Shown: positions 53,959 to 62,892 of the stretch, in pieces
Position numbering within the stretch: position 1 is the first letter of the stretch
Layout: each line of letters opens with the position of its first letter
Source: an uncultured Muribaculaceae bacterium
GTDB lineage: Bacteria; Bacteroidota; Bacteroidia; Bacteroidales; Muribaculaceae
Length of the DNA: 64,000 nucleotides
Direction of reading: 5' to 3'
Assembly: GCA_910584665.1 (NCBI GenBank)
Contig: CAJUBL010000004.1
Coordinates: 8,144 to 72,143, forward strand
Made by a program: the position numbers and the translations under genes
The notes under the pieces: model-generated
The model's input: the letters and a program-made list of their open reading frames with translations, nothing else
Databases searched by the model: none
Told to the model about the DNA's origin: nothing

Positions 53959-56000
53959 TTTCGGGCGCGGCAACTGTCACTCCACAGGTAGACTATCAGC
54001 AGTATGTACATCACAAGACCAGCCACCTGAAGTGTTCCTGTGTTAAATGGCAGTGTGTAGTCAAAACCTAAAGCCGACAGTGTATTGTGAAAGAACCTGT
54101 GCATAGGCTCGTTCCATTCGAAGAAACGTGTAAGAGCAGCAAACACCCCGAAGAGAGCGCCGCCGGCTATGAGGCCTGAAGAGATAAGGGTGCCGCGGTC
54201 GCGACGAAGGCTGTTTATCTCCTCGTTTCTGGAACTGTGGGATACAAACCACGCGATAGCACCTCCCACAAGTAACGGAGTATTGAGCGATAACGGAATG
54301 AACATACCCAGACAGAATGCCAGAGAAGGAACCTTGAGCCAATTGAGCAATAAGGCCAGCACCACACCGGTGATATAGAGTATCCAGGGAGTTTCTCCGC
54401 CAGTCATCAGCGGCTCTATGACCTTAGCCATAGCGTTGGCCTGAGGGGCTACGAGAGGATCGGTATGTATATCATCGGCTGTAAAGCCGTACACATCATT
54501 CAGAACAAGTATCACGCCACCGACTGTGGCTGCCGATACGAGCGTTCCGAGGAATTTCCACTGCTCCTGCTTGCGCGGAGTCGAACCGAGCCAGTATCCG
54601 ACCTTGAGGTCGGTGACAAAACCGCCAGCCATGGAAAGCGCAGTACACACGACCCCACCTATTACCATCGAAGCAACAATGCCCGACGGACCGTTAAGGC
54701 CTATGGCCACAAAGATTGCCGATGCGATAATCAGCGTCATAAGAGTCATGCCGGACACCGGATTGGAGCCCACGATAGCGATGGCATTGGCAGCCACGGT
54801 CGTAAACAGAAAAGCGATCACTGTAACCACGACCCAGGCGACCACTGCCTGCCACCAGCAATTGATAACACCGGTCATGAAGAACACGAGCACAGCGACG
54901 AGAGTTATGGCGATAAAGAAGACTATGTGTTTCATTGATATGTCAAGCTGCCATCTCACCGGTTTTGCGGCAGAGGCCGATCCTGACCGGAACTCGCGTC
55001 CGGCGAGGCCCACAGCCTGCCTGATGATAGGCCAAGACTTGATTATACCGATAATGCCCGACATAGCTATACCGCCGATGCCTATCATACGTGCATAGTT
55101 GGCGAAGATCGCATCCGGAGCCATGGCGGCTATGGTCTCGTTTCCGTAAGTTCCCATCAGCGGGATAAGCACCCACCATACGAACAGAGAGCCGGCTGTG
55201 ATTATGAATGCATATTTCAGGCCTATTATATAACCGAGACCAAGAACGGCGGCTCCGGTGTTACAGCTCAGCACCATTCGGGACTTGGCGGCGATAGCCT
55301 CACCCCACTGGGTGGCAGTAGTAGAGATTGTTCCGGCCCACCAGCCGAAAGTCTCGACAATATAATCATAGAGTCCACCTATAAGCGAAGCGATGACAAG
55401 CGTCCTGGCCTGCCCCTTGTTGGCACTCGACTGGCCGCTGGCCAGCACCTGGGTAGTAGCAGTCGCCTCCGGGAACGGGTATTTGCCATGCATGTCTTTC
55501 ACAAAATACTTGCGGAACGGAATGAAAAACAATATACCAAGCACTCCGCCGAGGAGGGAACTGATAAATATCTGGAAGAAATTGACCGAGATCTCCGGAT
55601 GGGTCGCCTGCAGAATGTAGAGAGCGGGAAGGGTAAAGATCGCTCCGGCCACAATCACACCCGAACAGGATCCTATCGACTGGATGATAACGTTCTGGCC
55701 GAGTGGATTCTTCTTGCCCAGAGCACCGGACAGCCCCACAGCAATAATGGAAATAGGTATAGCCGCTTCGAACACCTGGCCGACCTTGAGACCGAGATAT
55801 GCAGCCGCCGCGCTGAACACCACAGCAAGCACGAGCCCCATAGTGACCGAATAAGGGGTGACCTCACGGTATTCGCGGACAGGATGCATGACAGGACGAT
55901 AGTGTTCGTCAGCGGCAAGTTCTTTAAACGCATTCTCGGGAAGCTGGACGGGGTCGGCATCGGCATAGAGCTCCGGCCGTTCTTCAGGTCTCTTACTCAT
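53955..56000 (-). CDS. OPT family oligopeptide transporter
   Basis: A 681-residue inner-membrane transporter with about 14-16 helices. Features of the bacterial OPT group are VTMGLVLAVVFSAAAAYLGLKVGQVFEAAIP (partly), KYPFPEATATTQVL and repeated glycine-rich helices. The family takes up oligopeptides or metal chelates with protons. The first 50 residues are hydrophilic and cytoplasmic. It precedes the MATE gene with a 4-base overlap and lies 66 bases downstream of ssb. Confidence 0.93.
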   Translation of the reverse strand: MSKRPEERPELYADADPVQLPENAFKELAADEHYRPVMHPVREYREVTPYSVTMGLVLAVVFSAAAAYLGLKVGQVFEAAIPISIIAVGLSGALGKKNPLGQNVIIQSIGSCSGVIVAGAIFTLPALYILQATHPEISVNFFQIFISSLLGGVLGILFFIPFRKYFVKDMHGKYPFPEATATTQVLASGQSSANKGQARTLVIASLIGGLYDYIVETFGWWAGTISTTATQWGEAIAAKSRMVLSCNTGAAVLGLGYIIGLKYAFIITAGSLFVWWVLIPLMGTYGNETIAAMAPDAIFANYARMIGIGGIAMSGIIGIIKSWPIIRQAVGLAGREFRSGSASAAKPVRWQLDISMKHIVFFIAITLVAVLVFFMTGVINCWWQAVVAWVVVTVIAFLFTTVAANAIAIVGSNPVSGMTLMTLIIASAIFVAIGLNGPSGIVASMVIGGVVCTALSMAGGFVTDLKVGYWLGSTPRKQEQWKFLGTLVSAATVGGVILVLNDVYGFTADDIHTDPLVAPQANAMAKVIEPLMTGGETPWILYITGVVLALLLNWLKVPSLAFCLGMFIPLSLNTPLLVGGAIAWFVSHSSRNEEINSLRRDRGTLISSGLIAGGALFGVFAALTRFFEWNEPMHRFFHNTLSALGFDYTLPFNTGTLQVAGLVMYILLIVYLWSDSCRARK

Positions 56001-56066
56001 AATTAATGTAGGTATTTAATCTGTTTCGGAGAAAGTTCGGTTAAGTGCGGACATACTCCTGTAATA

Positions 56067-56411
56067 TCAGTTCTGTGAAGCTGTCGGTCTCGTCAGTATA
56101 TCGTAAGAATCGACGACGATCGAAGTCTCACGACGCGCTATCGCATTGCGGTCAGTCCATTCACGTGTACGCAGTTTCCCCTCAATGTAGAGCTTAGTAC
56201 CCTTAGTGAAGTAACGCTCGGCGGCAAGAGCGGCATCATCCCACATTACAATCGTGTGCCACTCGGTACGTTCCGGAATCTCAGCACCGTTGGGAAGACG
56301 CCGTGGCGGTTCGTTTGTGGCGAGCCTGAAACGTGCCACCGGGCGTTTGTCGGCATACCTTATTTCGGGTATAGTACCGACGTTGCCTACAAGTATTACT
56401 TTATTTACCAT
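56067..56411 (-). CDS. ssb: Single-stranded DNA-binding protein, short form
   Basis: 114 residues from ATG 56411. The OB-fold starts VNKVILVGNVGTIPEIRY and includes FRLATNE, TEWHTIVMWDDAA and YIEGKLRTREW. The C-terminal acidic tail (DDDIPF type) that recruits replication and repair partners is missing, as the protein ends RPTASQN. It may therefore be an accessory SSB, with a full-length copy elsewhere; that is inference. An upstream in-frame start at 56447 would overlap the transglycosylase gene and is not preferred. Confidence 0.9.
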   Translation of the reverse strand: MVNKVILVGNVGTIPEIRYADKRPVARFRLATNEPPRRLPNGAEIPERTEWHTIVMWDDAALAAERYFTKGTKLYIEGKLRTREWTDRNAIARRETSIVVDSYDILTRPTASQN

Positions 56412-56424
56412 AGTTAGGAAAAAT

Positions 56425-58146
56425 TTATCTGACCCGCAGTTTATCACCGGGATGTATCTTCGACTTTGAGGTGAGTCCGTTGAGTTTCAGTATACGTGCG
56501 GTTGTAGTTCCGTATTTCTTTGCGATCCTGGCAGGACTTTCTCCCTTGCGTACGGTGTGATAGACGGGCTGGCTGCTCTTCCTGGGAGCAGGTTTTACAG
56601 CCTCCTTCCCGGGCTCCGGCTCGCTTACAGTCTCCCCGGTTACGGTATGGCCGGCCTCCGCCTCTATAACAGACTGACAGTTATCCGACTGCGCGGCGGC
56701 CTGTGCCGTTGCGATCATAATGCTGTCATTCTCACTGTCGGCATGAATGGAATCCGTATCTACCGCTATATCCGGAATGTCGACGTGAGTTTCACCGCCA
56801 TGGATACTGTCCTGTATCATCGACCCGTCGGCAGTAGCTTCGGTCACATCAATCTCTTTAGGCTTGGGAGTGCGTTCTACGATAACGATCTTAAGTGTGC
56901 GCCCGCGTTTGGCGCTTTTTACCTTGTTGGTCTTCTTTATGGAGTTTACAGTCACCCCATATTTGCGTGCTATTGACGACAATGTCTCTCCACGTTTTAC
57001 CTTATGATATTTGGTGGTCTCTGTAACAAGATAGTCACCATCCTCACGCGTCACCGAAGTACCGGTGGACGGTTCCACCACCGAACGGCGGGCATATTTC
57101 GCCGCATCATGTGCCACGATGGAATCCTCACTCATAATATAGCTGTAGATCTGGTAACTGGGGAGTACGAGCGGATAAGGTTTTATATCACCCGGAATAT
57201 AATCCTTGCGATACTGGGGATTAAGTATGCGTATCTCTTCTACCGGTATCTTAAGCACATCTGAGATCTGCTGGAAATGAACGCGCTTCTTGACATGGAC
57301 CGAGTCTGTCACGATAGGCCTGCGGGCTACGGCCGGCTTGATTCCATGCTCGTTATAATAGGTCATGACATAGTTGGCGGCTATGAAGGCCGGAACGTAT
57401 CCGCGTGTCTCACTCGGCAGGAACGGGTAGATGGCCCAGAAGTCTTTGGTGCCCTCTCCGGCGCGGCGCAGGGCTTTGTTAACGTTGCCCGGGCCACAGT
57501 TGTAGGCGGCTATGGCCAGAGACCAGTCACCGTAGATGGTGTAAAGTTCCTTAAGGTATTTTGCAGCCATCTGGGACGAGCGTACCGGGTCACGGCGCTC
57601 GTCGACCACCGAGTTGACTTCGAGTCCGAGTCCTTTTGCGGTAGGCAGCATGAACTGCCACAGACCGGTGGCTCCCACACGTGATACTGCGGTTGGATTG
57701 AGAGCCGACTCGATCACAGGGAGATATTTGAGTTCCATGGGCATTCCTTCGCTTTCAAGTGCCTCCTCAAAGATCGGGTTATAGTATATGCTCATACCCA
57801 GCATATTCTGCACCAATGACCTGCGACGCTGCGTATAGGCATTGATTATCGACCTTACAACCGAGTTGAACGGCATCTCGATCTCGACGGGCATATGCGA
57901 AAGCCGTTCGATTATGGTGGCATCTGACGTCGGTACATCCTGACTGTATTCTATGCCGGCATCAAGTACAGTATAATTCTTCAGATACCAGTTCTGCATC
58001 ATGCGATGGGTATCAGTTTCAAAACTCTCGGGGAGTACGACGGTCTCATCGGTCAGCGACTGGGATAGAGACAGCACATTCTGCCCTGAAAATGTAAAAG
58101 GCAACGTTACAGCTGAAATTAATGATATGATGGTCTTTTTGAGCAT
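56425..58146 (-). CDS. MltD-like lytic transglycosylase with LysM domains
   Basis: A 573-residue periplasmic murein hydrolase. After a signal peptide, an SLT domain (about 125-260) carries the catalytic Glu146 in PVIESALNP and later AIAAYNCGPGNVNKAL. A LysM-like segment (about 275-320), a clear LysM at about 385-430 (YHKVKRGETLSSIA) and another at the C-terminus (YHTVRKGESPARIA to HPGDKLRVR) bind peptidoglycan. A linker rich in Ser/Asp/Glu separates them. It is 13 bases upstream of ssb and 37 bases after the DUF5683 gene in the same direction. Confidence 0.93.
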   Translation of the reverse strand: MLKKTIISLISAVTLPFTFSGQNVLSLSQSLTDETVVLPESFETDTHRMMQNWYLKNYTVLDAGIEYSQDVPTSDATIIERLSHMPVEIEMPFNSVVRSIINAYTQRRRSLVQNMLGMSIYYNPIFEEALESEGMPMELKYLPVIESALNPTAVSRVGATGLWQFMLPTAKGLGLEVNSVVDERRDPVRSSQMAAKYLKELYTIYGDWSLAIAAYNCGPGNVNKALRRAGEGTKDFWAIYPFLPSETRGYVPAFIAANYVMTYYNEHGIKPAVARRPIVTDSVHVKKRVHFQQISDVLKIPVEEIRILNPQYRKDYIPGDIKPYPLVLPSYQIYSYIMSEDSIVAHDAAKYARRSVVEPSTGTSVTREDGDYLVTETTKYHKVKRGETLSSIARKYGVTVNSIKKTNKVKSAKRGRTLKIVIVERTPKPKEIDVTEATADGSMIQDSIHGGETHVDIPDIAVDTDSIHADSENDSIMIATAQAAAQSDNCQSVIEAEAGHTVTGETVSEPEPGKEAVKPAPRKSSQPVYHTVRKGESPARIAKKYGTTTARILKLNGLTSKSKIHPGDKLRVR

Positions 58147-58183
58147 TGTCTGATAAGTGGTTGAAGTTATAGATTTGCGGCAC

Positions 58184-59062
58184 TCAGAAACTCAGGGCCC
58201 ATTGAAGTCCCACACTCGGCAACTGTCCGCGGGTGTCCTGGATAAGCGCCGGCGCGACATCCACAGACAGCTGGGGAGAGATATCGAAGTGTGACAGCGA
58301 TGCGTCGACATACGCATCGACCATGGCCAGCAGATAAACGCCGACCATGCATATCACACAGAGGTCACGGTTGCGTCTGAAGTAGTCTTTACGTGATTTC
58401 AGTATGTTCTTGAGCCATGTCTTGTCAAGATCCTCCTCCTTGATGTTACCGTGGAAAAAATCCATGTAGCTGCGCGTAGTCGGATCATTATCGTTGAGAT
58501 CGGCATAGGCTCGCGTATAGTCGCGAAGCATGGAATTATTCCATGAGGCAGCGTATCCGAGTCCCAGATAGCCGCCTATGACAAGAGGCAGTTTCCAGAA
58601 CCTGCGGTTGTAGACCTGACCGAGACCAGGACACAGAGCCGAAAGCCATACGGCACGCGTGGGATCGGGGACAAACTCCACCTCGCGGCGCACCCACTCA
58701 TCGTCATCAGCGGCTCTGACCTGCAGCGTATCGGACGATGTTACTGTGAACACTCCGTCATCAAAGTCAAAATGTGACACCGACACAGCATCTCCCTCTG
58801 GTAACGGTTCGGCGACCTGTATGGTGTCCGGAATATCAGCCGGAGGGACGGAATGTGTATGAGGCACAGCTCTGACAGTATCGGCCGGAGACTGCGAAAA
58901 AACGTTAAAATTATTTGTAAGAATAAACACAGACGCTACAGCGAGTCCCCTGATCGGGTACACACGTAGCGCCTTTATTATTCCTGATATTACAGTGTCG
59001 ACAAGCATCGGATTGATTGATAACAGTTTATCACTCCCGTTGCAATATCCGTCACCGTTCAC
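58184..59062 (-). CDS. DUF5683 family protein
   Basis: 292 residues if the GTG at 59062, which overlaps the parB stop (GTGA), is used; an ATG at 59008 is the alternative. A hydrophobic segment near residue 40, a Pro/Asp-rich stretch, then the family core PTRAVWLSALCPGLGQVYNRRFWKLPLVIGG (in part), with a second membrane helix, and a third near CVICMVGVYLLAMVDAYVDA. The C-terminus ends LQWALSF like a beta-strand. Function is unknown. Its place between parB and a murein hydrolase is a common Bacteroidetes arrangement. Confidence 0.82.
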   Translation of the reverse strand: MNGDGYCNGSDKLLSINPMLVDTVISGIIKALRVYPIRGLAVASVFILTNNFNVFSQSPADTVRAVPHTHSVPPADIPDTIQVAEPLPEGDAVSVSHFDFDDGVFTVTSSDTLQVRAADDDEWVRREVEFVPDPTRAVWLSALCPGLGQVYNRRFWKLPLVIGGYLGLGYAASWNNSMLRDYTRAYADLNDNDPTTRSYMDFFHGNIKEEDLDKTWLKNILKSRKDYFRRNRDLCVICMVGVYLLAMVDAYVDASLSHFDISPQLSVDVAPALIQDTRGQLPSVGLQWALSF

Positions 59063-59949
59063 TGCCGGGAGTCCTGTTGGTTTAGTGAGTCAAAGATAGT
59101 AATTAATTTGGCAAGTTCCTCTTCGTTTTTGAACGGAAATGTTATTTTTCCGCTTCCGCGTGACGAGCAGTCAAGCCTGACACGGGTGCCGAAAGTAGTG
59201 GACAGATGATCCTGCAACATGTCATAATCGTGATTCTTTGACGGACGTACGGGTGGTCCGGCAACAGATAAAGCTCCGTCACGCATCTCCTTGACAAGTT
59301 CCTCGACACGACGTACCGACAGACCTTCCCTGACAATACGGTTATAGAGACGCAGCTGGGCCTTGGGATCGTCTATAGACAGGAGCGCGCGGGCATGCCC
59401 CATGTCCACACATTTATCACGCAGACCGAGCTGTACCTCAGCGGGCAGTTTGAGTAACCTCAGGAAGTTGGCGATCGTAGCGCGTTTCTTTCCGATACGC
59501 TCGCTAAGACGTTCCTGTGTAAGGCTATACTGATCGATCAGTTTCTTGAACGTCAAGGCTATCTCAATAGCGTTGAGATCTTCGCGCTGGATGTTCTCAA
59601 TAAGAGCCATCTCGGTAAGCTCGCTGTCGGTAGCGGTGCGTATATAGGCCGGGACCGACTGCAGGCCTGCAAGTCTGGCGGCACGGTAACGACGTTCTCC
59701 GGCAATAATCTGGTAGCTGTCAGGACCGGTCTTACGCAATGACAGCGGCTGTATGATACCGAGTTCACGTATGGAAACGGCAAGTTCTTCGAGCGCCTCC
59801 TTGTCAAAGGTCGACCGGGGTTGGTCCGGATTGGGGGATATATGGTTGACATCTACATCATTAATGGCCGACGAACCCATGGCAGGAGTGTCGTCCATGG
59901 AGATAAGCGAGTCAAGGCCTCGTCCCAGTGCATTGCGTTTAAGTGCCAT
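59059..59949 (-). CDS. parB: Chromosome-partitioning protein ParB
   Basis: A 296-residue DNA-binding CTPase-type partition protein. The start RNALGRGLDSLI, then NPDQPRSTFD, the GERRYRAARLAG box (CTP-binding region), ENIQREDLN, and the helix-turn-helix TQERLSERIGKKRATIANFLRLL (partly) are typical of Spo0J/ParB. It loads at parS and helps position origins. It lies 22 bases after parA and shares 4 bases with DUF5683. Confidence 0.97.
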   Translation of the reverse strand: MALKRNALGRGLDSLISMDDTPAMGSSAINDVDVNHISPNPDQPRSTFDKEALEELAVSIRELGIIQPLSLRKTGPDSYQIIAGERRYRAARLAGLQSVPAYIRTATDSELTEMALIENIQREDLNAIEIALTFKKLIDQYSLTQERLSERIGKKRATIANFLRLLKLPAEVQLGLRDKCVDMGHARALLSIDDPKAQLRLYNRIVREGLSVRRVEELVKEMRDGALSVAGPPVRPSKNHDYDMLQDHLSTTFGTRVRLDCSSRGSGKITFPFKNEEELAKLITIFDSLNQQDSRQ

Positions 59950-59971
59950 ATCTTAAATACTTAAGTAATTT

Positions 59972-60748
59972 CTAATTCCCCTTGTGTTTATGTTTGGAGA
60001 TGATTTCTTTGGCCAGACTTATGTGGCTCGTCGCTCCACGGCTCTCGGCATCGTACAGCAGTGCCGGAAGACCATGGCTTGGAGCTTCACTCAGACGTAT
60101 ATTGCGTGGTATCACGGTATTGAATACCATATCACCGAAATGCCCCTTAAGCTCTTCATATATCTGGTTGGCCAGACGCAGGCGTGCGTCATACATTGTC
60201 AGAAGGAAACCTTCGATCTCAAGAGACGGATTGAGTTTGGATTTGATAATACGTATTGTGTTTAACAGTTTGCTGATACCCTCAAGAGCGAAATACTCTG
60301 CCTGGACAGGAATAATCACCGAGTTGGCCGCCGTGAGAGCATTGACGGTGATGAGACCCAGTGAAGGCGAGCAGTCAATGAGTATATAGTCATACTTCGG
60401 CGATACGTCCTGGAGCAACCGCGACAGGACCCGCTCGCGTTCCGGCCTGTTGATAAGTTCAAGTTCAGCTCCGGCCAGATCTATGCGGGAACCTATGAGA
60501 TCCAGTCCGTCAATACAGGTGCCCACCTGCGAACCATCGACAGGATAGTCGTCTACAAGACACTCATAGATTGACGAGGACATCGTACGGGGGTCAATGC
60601 CGTAGCCAGACGTGGCGTTAGCCTGCGGATCGGCATCGATTATAAGAACATGTTTGCCCTCCCTGGCCAGAGAGGCGGCCAGATTGATGGTAGTGGTGGT
60701 TTTACCGACACCACCCTTTTGGTTGGCAATAGCTATTATTTTTCCCAT
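59972..60748 (-). CDS. parA: Chromosome-partitioning ATPase ParA (Soj)
   Basis: A 258-residue deviant Walker ATPase that works with ParB in origin segregation. The loop KGGVGKTTT (11-19) with its signature lysine, IDADPQANAT and LIDCSPSLGL are visible. It opens the minus-strand run parA-parB-DUF5683-transglycosylase-ssb. A weak -7 box, TTACTTTG, lies at 60776-60783 (one mismatch). Confidence 0.97.
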   Translation of the reverse strand: MGKIIAIANQKGGVGKTTTTINLAASLAREGKHVLIIDADPQANATSGYGIDPRTMSSSIYECLVDDYPVDGSQVGTCIDGLDLIGSRIDLAGAELELINRPERERVLSRLLQDVSPKYDYILIDCSPSLGLITVNALTAANSVIIPVQAEYFALEGISKLLNTIRIIKSKLNPSLEIEGFLLTMYDARLRLANQIYEELKGHFGDMVFNTVIPRNIRLSEAPSHGLPALLYDAESRGATSHISLAKEIISKHKHKGN

Positions 60749-60863
60749 GTTGCGTGTTTTTGATAATGTTTCACGCTACAAAGTAAAGCTATCGGCACGG
60801 CATAACCTACTGTTTAATTGAGTTTCTGACTAAATTGTAGATAACTCGTCCCTATTGTTAATA

Positions 60864-60885
60864 ACTGCGTGGAACAATACGCAGT
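60864..60885 (-). terminator. Hairpin after nadE, possible weak terminator
   Basis: ACTGCGT (60864-60870) pairs perfectly with ACGCAGT (60879-60885) around an 8-base loop, 8 bases beyond the nadE stop on the minus strand. No T tract follows (ATTAACAATAGG), so termination may be partial. Confidence 0.4.
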
Positions 60886-60892
60886 CCTCGCT

Positions 60893-62809
60893 CTATAAGT
60901 TCCATAATGAAGAGCTCGCGTCACTGGGCATACGCCAGTCACCGCGCGGCGAGAGGCATACACTGCCTACCTTGGGGCCATCGGGCATGCATGACCGCTT
61001 GAACTGCTGACTGAAAAACCGACGGTTGAAGGTCCGGAGCCAGTGTCCTATTGTCTCAGCGTCAAAACGCCCGTCAAAGACTTTCTGCGCAAGCCTGAAT
61101 ATCTCTTTTGCCGAACGGCCGTAACGCAGTGTGTGGTACAGAAAGAAATCATGTAGTTCATAAGGTCCTACGAGATCCTCGGTCTTCTGGGTGATATTTC
61201 CTTTGTCATCGGCCGGAATGAGTTCCGGACTTATAGGTGTATCTATGACATCCAGCAGAGCTGTACGCTCTGACTCGTCGGCGGAACGTGCAGCAAACCA
61301 TCTCACCAGGTATCTGACCAATGTCTTGGGTACACCGGCGTTGACTCCGTACATCGACATATGATCTCCGTTGTAGGTAGCCCAGCCGAGGGCAAGTTCC
61401 GACAGATCGCCTGTACCTATAACCATACCTTCCTCCTGATTGGCAATATCCATCAGAAGCATCGTACGCTGACGCGCCTGCGAATTCTCGTAAGTGACAT
61501 CATGGACGGACGGGTCATGACCGATGTCGCTGAAATGCTGGCTGACTGAAGGCACTATCGAGATCTCGCGCACAGTGACACCGAGGGTCTTCATCATTGT
61601 CAACGCGTTACCATGAGTGCGCCCCGTGGTACCGAATCCCGGCATCGTCACTCCTATGATTCCCTTTCGGTCGAGTCCGAGTGTGTCAAAAGCCCTGGCC
61701 GTGACAAGCAGGGCGAGAGTGGAGTCAAGTCCGCCGGAAACACCGATGACCGCTGTCTTTGAATGCGTTACCGCGAGACGACGTGCCAGACCTGCAGTCT
61801 GGATATTGATTATCTCGGTGGCACGACGGTCTATATCATCATCGTCAGAAGGTACGAACGGTGTCGGAGAGTAATAATGATACAGTTCTTCCGGATCCTC
61901 GGTATACGCATCGGGAGCCTCGGCTCTGACCGACGGCATGGCGTTGTCTGAGGCACAGTCATGGAAAGTATTGAAATGCAGGCGGTCACGGTCGAGTGCC
62001 CGGATATCTATATCGGCGATGACATAATGCGACTGGCGTGTCCAGCGTTTGCTGACTGCGAGAAATGTACCGTTCTCGGCTATGATACATTTGCCGTCAA
62101 AAACAAGATCGGTGGATGATTCTCCGAATCCGGCCGAGGCATAGACATAGGCCGAAATACATCGTGCGCTCTGTCCCTTGATAAGATCGAGCAGATAATC
62201 ATATTTACCTGTCAGGTCATTACTTGCGCTCAGATTTACCAATATCCGGGCTCCATTGAGTGACGCCTTTGACGACGGCGGAATAGTTGCCCACAGATCT
62301 TCGCATATCTCAGCCGAGACCCTGATTCCAGACGGAGTAGAGACAATCAGTCCGGGACCGAAAGGCACTGTGCCGAGCTGTCCGAGATCAATGGAGCCGG
62401 ACACACCATGTCCCGAAGCCCACCAGCGCTTTTCGTAAAACTCGTTATATGAGGGAATATAGACCTTTGGTACCACACCGAGCACGCGACCGTCGGCAAT
62501 GGCGATGGCGCAGTTGTACATTGCGCCGTCATGAACCAGCGGCGCACCCACCCACACAAGCATCCGGTTCCCGTCGGTCGATTTCACAAGCCGGCATAAA
62601 GACTCCATAGCAGAGTCAATCATAGTACTGTTGTGAAAAAGATCCCCACAGGTGTAGCCTGTGATACAAAGTTCCGGAAACACACACATATCGGCACTGC
62701 GCTCACTCAGTGTCGATATGAGATCAACGATAATTCCGGTATTATAGTCACAGTCAGCGACATTGAGTGTCGGCGACACGGCGGCGACGCGGTAGAAGTT
62801 TCTTGACAT
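60893..62809 (-). CDS. nadE: Glutamine-dependent NAD+ synthetase
   Basis: A 638-residue two-domain enzyme that makes NAD+ from deamido-NAD+, ATP and glutamine. The N-terminal nitrilase-type glutaminase has the triad Glu46 (FPELC), Lys115 (VPKVY) and Cys169 (AEICEDLW). The synthetase part has the ATP-binding SGGLDS (358-363). Both activities should be intact. It has its own well-formed promoter at 62835-62866 and lies between the Cu/Zn-type permease and parA. Confidence 0.97.
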   Translation of the reverse strand: MSRNFYRVAAVSPTLNVADCDYNTGIIVDLISTLSERSADMCVFPELCITGYTCGDLFHNSTMIDSAMESLCRLVKSTDGNRMLVWVGAPLVHDGAMYNCAIAIADGRVLGVVPKVYIPSYNEFYEKRWWASGHGVSGSIDLGQLGTVPFGPGLIVSTPSGIRVSAEICEDLWATIPPSSKASLNGARILVNLSASNDLTGKYDYLLDLIKGQSARCISAYVYASAGFGESSTDLVFDGKCIIAENGTFLAVSKRWTRQSHYVIADIDIRALDRDRLHFNTFHDCASDNAMPSVRAEAPDAYTEDPEELYHYYSPTPFVPSDDDDIDRRATEIINIQTAGLARRLAVTHSKTAVIGVSGGLDSTLALLVTARAFDTLGLDRKGIIGVTMPGFGTTGRTHGNALTMMKTLGVTVREISIVPSVSQHFSDIGHDPSVHDVTYENSQARQRTMLLMDIANQEEGMVIGTGDLSELALGWATYNGDHMSMYGVNAGVPKTLVRYLVRWFAARSADESERTALLDVIDTPISPELIPADDKGNITQKTEDLVGPYELHDFFLYHTLRYGRSAKEIFRLAQKVFDGRFDAETIGHWLRTFNRRFFSQQFKRSCMPDGPKVGSVCLSPRGDWRMPSDASSSLWNL

Positions 62810-62834
62810 TGCGTTAGTTCATTGATTATATATG

Positions 62835-62866
62835 CAAAAGTAGCAACTAACCGCGACTTCACCAAA
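62835..62866 (-). promoter_or_regulatory. Promoter of nadE
   Basis: On the minus strand TTTG (62863-62866), 20 bases, then TACTTTTG (62835-62842), an exact Bacteroidetes-type promoter. The leader to the ATG at 62809 is about 20 bases. Confidence 0.65.
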
Positions 62867-62892
62867 TCCGGCTCCGTATACTTCAATCCGGT

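Noticed and set aside
60765..60780. parS-like sequence TGTTTCACGCTACAAA near parA, and GTGGAACA at 60869-60876
   Set aside because: The first matches the common parS consensus at only about 12 of 16 positions and the second is a half-site. Neither is a full palindrome, so I do not call parS.
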